Assembly (NCBI RefSeq): GCF_014191605.1
Contig: NZ_JACHWU010000002.1
Location: forward strand, 620,001-684,000
DNA from: Prauserella isguenensis
Lineage (GTDB): Bacteria > Actinomycetota > Actinomycetes > Mycobacteriales > Pseudonocardiaceae
Direction: 5' to 3'
DNA: 64,000 nucleotides
Program-made: the position numbers and the translations under genes
Notes under the pieces: model-generated
Databases searched by the model: none
Told to the model about the DNA's origin: nothing
What the model saw: only the letters and a program-made list of their open reading frames with translations
Shown here: positions 8,523-16,048 of the stretch, piece after piece
Numbering within the stretch: the first letter of the stretch is position 1
How the letters are laid out: every line of letters begins with the position of its first letter

Positions 8523-9383
8523 TCAGTTGTCGTGCTTCTCGAACCGCCGCGCGGCGGCCTCGATCATGTCGAGCGAATCATCGGGCTTGGCGGCCGCGGC
8601 GCGCAAATGGTCGAACATGAGCGCGTAGCGATGAACCTCGGCGGCGTCCTCGAGATACAGTCCACCATTCGTACTGTCGACGTACACCACGTCCTGATCC
8701 GCCTGTTCCGGAAATCCGAGAATGAGAAACGGGCCCTCCATTCCCGGGTGGGCACCGCCGCCGAACGGGACGACCTGAATCGTCGCGTGCGGCAGCGCCG
8801 CGACGTCGAGCATGCGCCACAGCTGTTCCGCCATCACCTCCACACCGCCGACGGCGCGATGCAGCACGGCCTCGTCCATCACGGCCCAGTACTCGGGCGG
8901 GTGCGCGTCCTGCAGCAACGCCTGCCGTTCCATCCGCGCCTCGACCCGGCGGTCGATCTCGTTCTCGGTGGCGTCGGGCCGCATCGCCCTGATGACCGCA
9001 CGGGCGTACCGGCGTGTCTGCAGCAGGCCGGGAACGAGCAGCGCCTGGTACGCCCGCAGCGACGAGGCGTCAGCCTCGAGGCCGACGAACGTGCCGGTGA
9101 AGACCTCGTTGTAGGCATGCCACCAGCCCCGTTTCCGCGCCTCCCGCGCCAGCTGGACGAGCGCGTCGGCCTCCTCCCCCGTGACGCCGTACACGCCCAG
9201 CATGTCCCGCGCGTCCCGCGGCGTCACGCCGACGTTGCCGGTCTCGACCCGGCTCACCTTCGACGCCGAGCATTCCAGCCGCTCGGCCACGTCATCGATC
9301 GTCAGGTCCGCGGCCTCCCGCAGTCGGCGCAATTCCCCGGCCAGCCTGCGGCGGCGCACGGTCGGTCCCTGACCACGCGTCAT
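8523..9383 (-). CDS. XRE-family regulator with DUF5753 domain
   Basis: 286 residues. The N-terminal helix-turn-helix (about 14-70) contains LRRLREAADLTIDDVAERLE and SKVSRVETG. The C-terminal DUF5753 domain has ALLVPGLLQTRRYARAVI and later GPFLILGFPEQADQDVVYVDS. The ATG at 9383 is preferred over an adjoining GTG because GGAGG then lies 6 nt upstream. It is cotranscribed with the DUF397 gene. About 100 bp upstream lies a long inverted repeat that could be its operator. Such pairs behave like regulator/anti-regulator modules; the target genes are unknown. Confidence 0.9.
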   Translation of the reverse strand: MTRGQGPTVRRRRLAGELRRLREAADLTIDDVAERLECSASKVSRVETGNVGVTPRDARDMLGVYGVTGEEADALVQLAREARKRGWWHAYNEVFTGTFVGLEADASSLRAYQALLVPGLLQTRRYARAVIRAMRPDATENEIDRRVEARMERQALLQDAHPPEYWAVMDEAVLHRAVGGVEVMAEQLWRMLDVAALPHATIQVVPFGGGAHPGMEGPFLILGFPEQADQDVVYVDSTNGGLYLEDAAEVHRYALMFDHLRAAAAKPDDSLDMIEAAARRFEKHDN

Positions 9384-9478
9384 CACTCACCTCCACCTCG
9401 TCGCCGCGCCCCATCTAACCACCGAGCGCGCGAAAAAGTAGGGGCCGGGGAATCACATCGGCGACGAAGGATCACGGG

Positions 9479-9511
9479 ATTCGCAGAACTGCAAATTGCA
9501 TTTCTGCGAAT
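9479..9511. promoter_or_regulatory. 33-bp inverted repeat upstream of the XRE gene
   Basis: ATTCGCAGAA (9479-9488) and TTCTGCGAAT (9502-9511) are exact inverted copies. Between them TGCAA-A-TTGCA continues the symmetry with one mismatch. It is clearly more AT-rich than its surroundings. It lies 96 bp before the XRE start and 169 bp past the tesB stop, so it could be an operator or a tesB terminator. Confidence 0.6.
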
Positions 9512-9620
9512 GGCGCCGGGAACGGCGTGCGGCCGTCCCACCGCGCGAACATCGGCCGCGGCCGCCGGGCGCGCAGACACCCGAGCCTGCGCCGCGGACG
9601 CCGCAGCGCGACACGGGCCA

Positions 9621-9670
9621 GGCGCGGGCAAGGCGCGGGCAAGGCGCCACGCGGTGCGGTGCGGTGCGGG
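9621..9670. repeat. short tandem repeats after tesB
   Basis: Two copies of GGCGCGGGCAA (9621-9642), then GCGGT three times plus GCGGG (9651-9670), directly downstream of tesB on the minus strand. Probably slippage repeats without a coding role. Confidence 0.6.
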
Positions 9671-9679
9671 AAAGGCGTT

Positions 9680-10582
9680 CTAGAGGACGCGGACCAGGCC
9701 CTCCTGGACGACGGTCGCGATGTGGCTGCCGTCGTGGGCGAAGAAACGGCCCGTCGCCAGCCCGCGCGCGCCGGAGGCGGTGGGCGAGGTGCTGTCGTAG
9801 AGGAACCACTCGTCGGCCCGGAACGGCCGGTGGAACCACAGCGCGTGGTCGAGGCTGGCCCCGAGCACCCGGTCGAACTCCCAGTACACGCCGTGTTCGG
9901 CGAGCACGGAGTCCAGCAACGTCAGATCCGAGGCGTAGGTCAGCACGCACACGTGCAGCAGCGGATCGTCCGGGAGTCGGCCGTCGGCCTTCATCCACAC
10001 CCGGTTCCGGCTCTCCCAGCCGCCGGTCTCGCGGGTCACCCACGGCGGCTCGTTGACGTAGCGCATGTCCAGCGGCCGCGGCACCGCACGCGTGGCGAGC
10101 GTGTCGGCGTACGGCGCGAGCCGGTCGGCCAAGGTCGGCAACGTCTCCGGATCGGGCACGTCCGGCATCTCGCCCGCGTGCTCCACGCCGTCCTCGGCCA
10201 GCTGGAACGACGCCGACAGCGCGAAGATCGCCTTGCCGTGCTGCACCGCCGTGACCCGCCGCGTCGTGAACGACCGGCCGTCCCGGACACGGTCGACCTG
10301 GTACACGATCGGCACGGTCGGGTCACCGCCCCGGATGAAGTAGGCGTGCAGCGAATGCACGTGACGATCCGGCGGCACCGTGCGGCCCGCGGCGACGAGC
10401 GCCTGGCCGGCGACCTGACCGCCGAAGACGCGTGTCGGCGAGTTCGGCGGACTGACCCCGCGGAAGATGTTCTCCTCGATCTTCTCGAGGTCGAGGAGAT
10501 TCACCAGCCGATCCAGCACCGGCTGACCACCGTCCGAGTCGTCGCCGGGTTCCGATGCGGCCGCACGCGCCAGTTCCGTCAT
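9680..10582 (-). CDS. tesB: acyl-CoA thioesterase II
   Basis: 300 residues with the double hot-dog fold of TesB. The first half has FRGVSPPNSPTRVFGGQVAGQAL and HSLHAYFIRGGDP; the second has GASLDHALWFHRPFRADEWFLYDS. It hydrolyses medium- to long-chain acyl-CoA. It stands next to pyk in the same orientation but with a 47-bp gap and its own start region. Length and motifs are complete. Confidence 0.92.
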   Translation of the reverse strand: MTELARAAASEPGDDSDGGQPVLDRLVNLLDLEKIEENIFRGVSPPNSPTRVFGGQVAGQALVAAGRTVPPDRHVHSLHAYFIRGGDPTVPIVYQVDRVRDGRSFTTRRVTAVQHGKAIFALSASFQLAEDGVEHAGEMPDVPDPETLPTLADRLAPYADTLATRAVPRPLDMRYVNEPPWVTRETGGWESRNRVWMKADGRLPDDPLLHVCVLTYASDLTLLDSVLAEHGVYWEFDRVLGASLDHALWFHRPFRADEWFLYDSTSPTASGARGLATGRFFAHDGSHIATVVQEGLVRVL

Positions 10583-10628
10583 GGCTCGATTCTGGCAGCG
10601 GCGGCCCGCTCCGGCCGGTCAGGCACCG

Positions 10629-12053
10629 TCAGGCGTGGTCGTCCTCACCGAGCCGGTGGACCCGGATCAGGTTGGTCGACCCGACGGTGCCCGGCGGCGA
10701 GCCGGCGACGATGACCACCAGGTCGCCCTGCTGGTACCGGCCCGTCTCGATCATGGCGCGGTCGCACTGCTGGATCATCCGGTCGGTCGAATCGGCCTTC
10801 GGCACGAGCTGGGTGTGGGTGCCCCACGTCAGCGCGAGCTGGCTGCGCACGCTCTCCAACGGCGTGAACGCCAGCAGCGGCAACCGGGTGTGCAACCGGG
10901 CCAGCCTCCGCATCGTGTCGCCGGACTGGGTGAACGCCACCAGTGCCTTCGCGTTGAGCCGCTCGCCGATGTCGCGCGCCGCGTACGAGATCACGCCCCG
11001 CTTGGTGCGCGGCACGTGCGACAGCGGCGGTACCGCGGGCAGATCGGATTCGACGGCCTCGACGATCCGCGACATCGTCTGCACCGTCTCGATCGGGTAG
11101 CGGCCCACGCTCGTCTCCCCCGAGAGCATCACCGCGTCCGCGCCGTCAAGCACCGCGTTCGCGACGTCGGACGCCTCGGCGCGGGTCGGCCGGGAGTTGC
11201 CGATCATGGAGTCGAGCATCTGCGTGGCGACGATGACCGGCTTGGCGTTCTCCCGCGCGATCTGGATCGCCCGCTTCTGCACCAGCGGAACCTGCTCGAG
11301 CGGCAGCTCGACGCCGAGGTCGCCGCGGGCGACCATCAGGCCGTCGAAGGCCAGCACGACGGCTTCGAGGTTGTAGACGGCCTCGGGCTTCTCCAGCTTG
11401 GCGATCACCGGCACGCGACCCTTGCCGACACGGTCCATCACCTGGTGGACGACGTCGATGTCGGCGGGCGAACGCACGAACGACAGCGCGACGAAGTCGA
11501 CGCCGAGTTCCAGCGCGAACTCGAGGTCCTCGACGTCCTTGTCGGACAGCGCGGGCACCGACACGTCCATACCCGGCAGCGACACGCCCTTGTTGTTACT
11601 GACCGTGCCGCCTTCGGTGACGGTGCAGACCACGTCCGCCCCGTCGACCTCCTCGACCGTCAGCCCGACCTTGCCGTCGTCGACCAGTAGCCGGTCGCCC
11701 TGCTTGGCGTCCTCGGCCAGGCCCTTGTACGTGGTGGACACGCGGTCGTGGGTGCCGACCACGTCCTCCACGGTGATGCGCACCGTGTCCCCGGTGCGCC
11801 ACTCGACGGGACCGCTGGCGAACGTGCCGAGCCGGATCTTGGGGCCCTGCAGGTCGGCGAGGATGCCGACGGCCCGGCCCGTCTCGGCCGCGGCGGCACG
11901 GACGAGGTCGTACACCTGCCTGTGGTCGTCATGGTCGCCGTGACTGAAGTTCATCCGGGCGACGTCCATGCCCGATTCGACGAGGTCGTGGACCTTCTCC
12001 TTCGTCGCCGTCGCGGGGCCCATGGTGCATACGATCTTCGCTCGTCGGCTCAC
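10629..12053 (-). CDS. pyk: pyruvate kinase
   Basis: 474 residues, the usual bacterial length. It opens with KIVCTMGPAT and continues with MNFSHGDHDDH and LADLQGPKIRLG. The lysine/metal motif region IAKLEKPEAV and MVARGDLGVE follow, then MLSGETSVGRYP near the active-site lid. It converts phosphoenolpyruvate and ADP to pyruvate and ATP at the end of glycolysis. It starts at a GTG 8 nt after a TACGCT -10 box, suggesting a leaderless mRNA. The PPi-dependent phosphofructokinase gene lies 2 kb away. Confidence 0.96.
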   Translation of the reverse strand: MSRRAKIVCTMGPATATKEKVHDLVESGMDVARMNFSHGDHDDHRQVYDLVRAAAAETGRAVGILADLQGPKIRLGTFASGPVEWRTGDTVRITVEDVVGTHDRVSTTYKGLAEDAKQGDRLLVDDGKVGLTVEEVDGADVVCTVTEGGTVSNNKGVSLPGMDVSVPALSDKDVEDLEFALELGVDFVALSFVRSPADIDVVHQVMDRVGKGRVPVIAKLEKPEAVYNLEAVVLAFDGLMVARGDLGVELPLEQVPLVQKRAIQIARENAKPVIVATQMLDSMIGNSRPTRAEASDVANAVLDGADAVMLSGETSVGRYPIETVQTMSRIVEAVESDLPAVPPLSHVPRTKRGVISYAARDIGERLNAKALVAFTQSGDTMRRLARLHTRLPLLAFTPLESVRSQLALTWGTHTQLVPKADSTDRMIQQCDRAMIETGRYQQGDLVVIVAGSPPGTVGSTNLIRVHRLGEDDHA

Positions 12054-12061
12054 ACCTGCAC

Positions 12062-12067
12062 AGCGTA
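12062..12067 (-). promoter_or_regulatory. -10 box TACGCT of pyk (leaderless)
   Basis: TACGCT on the minus strand, 8 nt before the pyk GTG. Fits TANNNT with transcription starting at or next to the start codon. Confidence 0.45.
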
Positions 12068-12144
12068 GACCGTCGGCGCCGTCTCGTCTTGACCGATCCG
12101 GTCTCCGCGTGCCGCGTGGCGTGGTGTACCCGCACCGGCGCCGG

Positions 12145-12807
12145 TCAGCGCCGTGGCCGTTCGCTCACACCGACGTGGTCGCGGGCCCACTCGTTCAACG
12201 GCCGCACCTGCCGCCAGGCGCGGCGCACCCGATCGAGGCACTCCGGCTCGTGCAGCGTGTCGTCGGGCTCCCACGTGTGGATCGCGTACAGCCTGCGGTG
12301 ACGCAGCAGCTCCACACGGGGATGGTCGGCGGGCACGCCACGCGGCCGGGTCTTGAGCGTCTCCCCCGCGATCTCCCAGCCCGTGCCGCGCAGGTCGTCG
12401 AGGATGCGTTCGAGCGCGCGGCCGTGAACGTCGGTGTCGACGGCCTGCCGGAACCGGGCCAGCTGGTCGGTGGCGAGGTGGAAACACCCTCCGCCCGCGC
12501 GCAGCCCGGCGGGTCCGACCTCCACGTAGCACGCGCCGCCGCCGCGGCCGGCTTCGATCACCCCGCCGCAGTGGGTCTTGTATGGCGTCTTGTCCTTGGC
12601 GAACCGCACGTCACGGTACGGACGGAACACCTTCGGCTCGCCCAGGTCGGAGAACTCGTCGGCCAGCTCGGCCAACAGCGCCTCCATCGGGCCGCGCACG
12701 TCGCGACGGTAGGTCTCGACGTTGGCGTTCCAGTACGGTTTCGAGTTGTCCGCCACCAGGCCGTCGTAGAAGTCGATCGCGTACTCGCCGAATCCCGTGA
12801 ACCCCAC
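12145..12807 (-). CDS. DUF2461 family protein
   Basis: 220 residues. The DUF2461 pattern is plain: an N-terminal FYDGLVADNSKPYWNANVETY, then FRPYRDVRFAKDKTPYKTHCGG and CYVEVGPAGLRAGGGCF. Members are widespread single-domain proteins of unknown biochemistry. The start is a GTG preceded by TAGCGT 8 nt upstream (leaderless). It lies between pyk and pfp without overlap. No operon partner suggests a role. Confidence 0.88.
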   Translation of the reverse strand: MGFTGFGEYAIDFYDGLVADNSKPYWNANVETYRRDVRGPMEALLAELADEFSDLGEPKVFRPYRDVRFAKDKTPYKTHCGGVIEAGRGGGACYVEVGPAGLRAGGGCFHLATDQLARFRQAVDTDVHGRALERILDDLRGTGWEIAGETLKTRPRGVPADHPRVELLRHRRLYAIHTWEPDDTLHEPECLDRVRRAWRQVRPLNEWARDHVGVSERPRR

Positions 12808-12815
12808 GGCCGGAA

Positions 12816-12821
12816 ACGCTA
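12816..12821 (-). promoter_or_regulatory. -10 box TAGCGT of the DUF2461 gene
   Basis: TAGCGT on the minus strand, 8 nt before the GTG start; predicts a leaderless transcript. Confidence 0.45.
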
Positions 12822-12835
12822 ACCGGCCCTGCGGA

Positions 12836-13861
12836 TCAGCCGAAGAGGACCTCCGCCTCGGCGTACCGCTCGGGCGGCACCGTCTTCAGCTCGGCGGTCG
12901 CCTCGGCCAGGGGAACGCGGACGATGTCGGTGCCGCGCAGCGCCGTCATCGTCCCGAAGTCGCCGTCGGCGACCGCGGCCACGGCGTGCAGACCGAACCG
13001 GGTGGCCAGCACGCGGTCGTAGGCGGTCGGCGTGCCGCCGCGCTGGGTGTGACCGAGGACGACCGCGCGGGACTCGTTGCCGGTGCGCCGGGCGAGCTCG
13101 TCGGCCAACCAGTGACCCACACCGCCCAGCCGCACGTGGCCGAACGCGTCCTTCTCGCCGGTCTGCAGTACCTCGTCGCCGTCGTCGGGCTGCGCCCCCT
13201 CGGCCACGACGACGATCGGTGCGCGGTCGCGTTCGAACCCTGCCCGCACCCAGCCGACGACCTGCTCGACCGCGAACGGCCGCTCCGGCACGAGAATGAC
13301 ACTCGCCCCGCCCGCCAGGCCGGAGTGGAGCGCGAGCCAGCCGGCGTGCCTGCCCATCACCTCGACGACGAGTGCTCGGTGGTGCGACTCGGCCGTGGTG
13401 CGGAGCCGGTCGATCGCCTCGGTGGCGATGTGCACGGCGGTGTCGAAGCCGAAGGTGTAGTCGGTGGCGCCGAGGTCGTTGTCGATCGTCTTCGGGACGC
13501 CGACGACGTTCACTCCGTCCCGCCACAGTCGCTCCGCGACGCCGAGCGTGTCCTCGCCGCCGATGGCGACCAGCGCGTCGATCCCTTCCGCCGCCAGGAC
13601 CTTCGCGACCTGTTCGGCGCCTCCCTCCTCGGCGTACGGGTTGGTGCGTGAGCTGCCGAGGATCGTGCCGCCACGGGTGAGGATCGGCTCGACGTCGCCG
13701 GGGCCGAGCCGGCGCAGCGATCCGGTGAGCAGGCCGCGCCAGCCGTCGCGGAACCCGACGACCTCCCAGCCGTACTCCCCGGCGCCCTTCATCGTCACCG
13801 CGCGGATCACCGCGTTGAGCCCGGGACAGTCGCCGCCTCCGGTCAGGACCCCCACCCGCAT
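12836..13861 (-). CDS. pfp: pyrophosphate-dependent phosphofructokinase
   Basis: 341 residues, PfkA fold: LTGGGDCPGLNAVIR at the start, TIDND catalytic loop, MGRHAGWLAL. Two positions decide the phosphoryl donor. Where ATP enzymes have GGDG(104) and Gly124, this protein has GGED with Asp104, and VPKTIDND with Lys124. That Asp/Lys pair is the signature of PPi-dependent enzymes such as that of Amycolatopsis methanolica. It therefore probably phosphorylates fructose 6-phosphate reversibly with PPi. The ATG at 13861 gives the standard N-terminus. It is divergent from the DAHP-synthase leader. Confidence 0.9.
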   Translation of the reverse strand: MRVGVLTGGGDCPGLNAVIRAVTMKGAGEYGWEVVGFRDGWRGLLTGSLRRLGPGDVEPILTRGGTILGSSRTNPYAEEGGAEQVAKVLAAEGIDALVAIGGEDTLGVAERLWRDGVNVVGVPKTIDNDLGATDYTFGFDTAVHIATEAIDRLRTTAESHHRALVVEVMGRHAGWLALHSGLAGGASVILVPERPFAVEQVVGWVRAGFERDRAPIVVVAEGAQPDDGDEVLQTGEKDAFGHVRLGGVGHWLADELARRTGNESRAVVLGHTQRGGTPTAYDRVLATRFGLHAVAAVADGDFGTMTALRGTDIVRVPLAEATAELKTVPPERYAEAEVLFG

Positions 13862-14010
13862 TCGGCTCCACCCTCCGTGGTCATCCATCGCCCTGAGCAC
13901 CGAGGATAACCGCGCGTCACCGGGTCGGCGCAGCGCGAGACCGTGACCTCCGGCAACCGGTTCGACGTAGACATAGGTCACTGCACCGGTGGAGCGAGGT
14001 GAGCCTCTGC

Positions 14011-14016
14011 TACGGT
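14011..14016 (+). promoter_or_regulatory. -10 box TACGGT before the DAHP-synthase leader
   Basis: TACGGT ends 7 nt before the ATG of the leader peptide. No Shine-Dalgarno sequence precedes that ATG. The spacing predicts that transcription begins at the leader ATG itself, giving a leaderless leader peptide. Confidence 0.5.
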
Positions 14017-14023
14017 CCAGGGC

Positions 14024-14089
14024 ATGCAGCGCTATTACTGGTTTACCTGGCCGGCCCGTAGTGGGCCGGTCGGCGTGAACCTGCGCTGA
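14024..14089 (+). CDS. aromatic-rich leader peptide of DAHP synthase
   Basis: A 21-codon ORF beginning Met-Gln-Arg-Tyr-Tyr-Trp-Phe-Thr-Trp-Pro and ending in TGA. Five of residues 4-9 are aromatic (YYWF-W), the products of the pathway that the downstream gene starts. TTT and TAT, rare codons in DNA of this composition, are used. The ORF is followed by two hairpins before the DAHP-synthase start at 14165. This is the arrangement of ribosome-mediated attenuation: scarcity of charged Tyr, Trp or Phe tRNA would stall the ribosome and change the downstream fold. Confidence 0.8.
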   Translation: MQRYYWFTWPARSGPVGVNLR

Positions 14090-14125
14090 CCACATCCACT
14101 TCGAGCCGGACGTCAAGCCGGCTCG
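14051..14125 (+). promoter_or_regulatory. attenuator-like hairpins before DAHP synthase
   Basis: Hairpin A: CCGGCCC (14051-14057) with GGGCCGG (14063-14069), inside the leader ORF just after the aromatic codons. Hairpin B: CGAGCCGG (14102-14109) with CCGGCTCG (14118-14125), loop of 8. The GGGCCGG strand of A could also pair with CCGGC of B, so alternative folds exist. Hairpin B ends 39 nt before the aro start and does not cover its ribosome site, which favours transcriptional rather than translational control. No energy was computed. Confidence 0.65.
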
Positions 14126-14164
14126 GTGGTGCCCGGGGCGGCTTGCGGAAAGGAAGTCACCCCG

Positions 14165-15292
14165 ATGACCACTCTGCCGACCACGGCATCCCCCGATCCC
14201 GCGGCGACGGGCACTGCCGCGGCCTCGCACACCGGGATCCCGCTGGACGACCACCGCATCACCCACGTCAGCCCGTTGATGTCGCCCGCCCTGCTCCGCC
14301 AGGAACATCCCGTCGACGACACCGTCGCCCGCACGGTCACCGCGGGCCGGGACGCCGCCGTCGACATTCTGGCAGGCCGTGACGACCGCCTGCTGGTCGT
14401 CGCCGGCCCCTGCTCGGTCCACGACGCCGAGGCCGCGCTCGACTACGCCCGGAAACTGGCCGCCCACGCCGAGAAGGTCCGCGGCGAGCTGCACATCGTG
14501 ATGCGCGTGTACTTCGAGAAGCCCCGCACCACGCTCGGGTGGAAGGGCCTGATCAACGACCCCGATCTCGACGGCGGCTTCGCGGTCAACAAGGGCCTGC
14601 GTCTCGCGCGCCAGTTGCTGCTCGACGTCTCTGCGCTCGGCCTGCCGGTCGGCTGCGAGTTCCTCGACCCGATCATTCCGCAGTACATCGCCGACGTCGT
14701 GACGTGGGGCTCCATCGGTGCGCGCACCGCGGCCAGTCAGGTGCACCGCCAGCTGTGCAGCGGCCTGTCGATGCCGGTGGGCATCAAGAACTCCACCGAC
14801 GGCGACGTGCAGGTCGCCGTCGACGCCACACGCGCGGCTGCGGCGAGCCACGTCTTCCCCGGTATCACCACCGACGGCGTGTCCGCTCTCCTGACCACCG
14901 CCGGAAACGAGGACTGCCACGTCATCCTCCGCGGCGGCAGCGCGGGCCCGAACCACGACGCCGACACGGTTGCGGACACGCTCGCACGACTGCGCAAGGC
15001 GGGGCTGCCCGAACGTCTCGTCGTCGACGCCAGCCACGGCAACAGCGGTAAGGACCACGTGCGCCAGGCCGGTGTCGTGGCCGAGCTGGCCGAGCGCATC
15101 GGCGCGGGCGAGCCCGGCATCTCCGGGCTGATGGTGGAGAGCTTCCTGGCCGACGGCAGGCAGGACCTCACCCTCGGGCGCGCGGCCGACCTCGACTACG
15201 GACGCAGCATCACCGACGCGTGCCTGGACTGGACCACGACGGCGTCGCTGCTCGACGACCTCGCCGCGGCCGTCCGCGCCCGCCGGGGCTGA
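14165..15292 (+). CDS. 3-deoxy-7-phosphoheptulonate synthase, type I (AroF/G/H class)
   Basis: 375 residues. Type I motifs: VVAGPCSVHDAEAALDYA, MRVYFEKPRTTLGWKGLINDP, GCEFLDP, GARTAASQVHR, PVGIKNSTDGD, VDASHGNSGKD. It condenses PEP with erythrose 4-phosphate, the first step of aromatic amino-acid synthesis. The ATG at 14165 is chosen because AAGGAAG lies 8 nt upstream. In M. tuberculosis the gene beside the Rv2179c homologue is the unrelated type II enzyme, so the class differs here. Expression is probably attenuated by the upstream leader peptide. Confidence 0.94.
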   Translation: MTTLPTTASPDPAATGTAAASHTGIPLDDHRITHVSPLMSPALLRQEHPVDDTVARTVTAGRDAAVDILAGRDDRLLVVAGPCSVHDAEAALDYARKLAAHAEKVRGELHIVMRVYFEKPRTTLGWKGLINDPDLDGGFAVNKGLRLARQLLLDVSALGLPVGCEFLDPIIPQYIADVVTWGSIGARTAASQVHRQLCSGLSMPVGIKNSTDGDVQVAVDATRAAAASHVFPGITTDGVSALLTTAGNEDCHVILRGGSAGPNHDADTVADTLARLRKAGLPERLVVDASHGNSGKDHVRQAGVVAELAERIGAGEPGISGLMVESFLADGRQDLTLGRAADLDYGRSITDACLDWTTTASLLDDLAAAVRARRG

Positions 15293-15433
15293 GCGGCCCG
15301 CGCTCGCACACCTTTCCGTGGTCCGGCGGGGCGCGGCCGATTCCACCGCGTCCTGCCGGACCGCGGACCCATGCCGTCCACACAGCGGGGCCCGTCCGCG
15401 ACGCTCGCGTACCGGTCCGAGAGGGCCCGCCCG

Positions 15434-15934
15434 TCAGCGCGCGAAGCCCTCACGCAGACGTACCTGTTCGATGATCTTCCACCGCTCCAGGTTGTGCCGT
15501 GCGTCGGCGAGCGCGTCGTGCGCGTCGGGCGGCTGTTTGGGCAGCACCGGCTTGCCGACGTCCTCCCAACGCTGCCGCAGATCCCGGGTGAACCGGGGAA
15601 GTTGGCGCGGCAGTTTCGGCATCGAGCCCCACAGCTGGGCCAGGGCGACATGGTCGTAGGCGGCGTACCAGGCCCACAGCTCGATGCCCTCGGAGGGCTT
15701 GCCGAAGAACTCGAGCAGGCCCTCCCGGATGCTCTCGCGGCTGCGCCACGCCTTGTCCGCGGGCGACGGCAGCTTGTCGAGCACGTTCTCCCGCACCCAC
15801 TTGCCCGCCTTGTCCGGGTTGAACTCGGTGGAGACCGCGTAGAAACTGCGTCCGGATTCGTCCACCACACCGATCGACACCAGGTCGATGGTCACGCCGT
15901 CCTCGATGAACTCGGTGTCGTAGAAGAATCGCAC
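15434..15934 (-). CDS. Rv2179c-type 3'-5' exoribonuclease (polyadenylate-specific AS)
   Basis: 166 residues from a GTG at 15934; upstream in-frame sequence is low-complexity and not homologous. It begins VRFFYDTEFIEDG, where Asp and Glu are the first two acids of the DEDD catalytic set. Later come AWYAAYDHVALAQLWG and PPDAHDALADARHNLERW (His and Asp of the set). The M. tuberculosis homologue is a dimeric RNase T-like exonuclease. It is convergent with DAHP synthase and probably first in order before plsC, which lies upstream on the same strand. Confidence 0.88.
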   Translation of the reverse strand: MRFFYDTEFIEDGVTIDLVSIGVVDESGRSFYAVSTEFNPDKAGKWVRENVLDKLPSPADKAWRSRESIREGLLEFFGKPSEGIELWAWYAAYDHVALAQLWGSMPKLPRQLPRFTRDLRQRWEDVGKPVLPKQPPDAHDALADARHNLERWKIIEQVRLREGFAR

Positions 15935-16048
15935 CGCAGCACCGTAACGGGCGCCCCGCGGCGCCGGACGAGCCGGTCCGTACCGCCGCGGGCCGCTCGC
16001 CGAAGCCCTCATCCCGGCAGGCCGGCAGGGCCGGTGACCTCCGCCGAC

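Noticed and set aside
8201-9511. Attachment sites or a mobile element around the XRE/DUF397 pair
   Set aside because: The two inverted repeats differ in sequence, and no integrase, transposase or direct flanking duplication is present.
12836-13861. ATP-dependent phosphofructokinase (pfkA)
   Set aside because: Asp104 and Lys124 replace the glycines needed for ATP use.
13862-15346. Minus-strand extension of the phosphofructokinase frame into the DAHP synthase region
   Set aside because: It is antisense to DAHP synthase. The kinase family starts at MRVGVLTGGG (13861).
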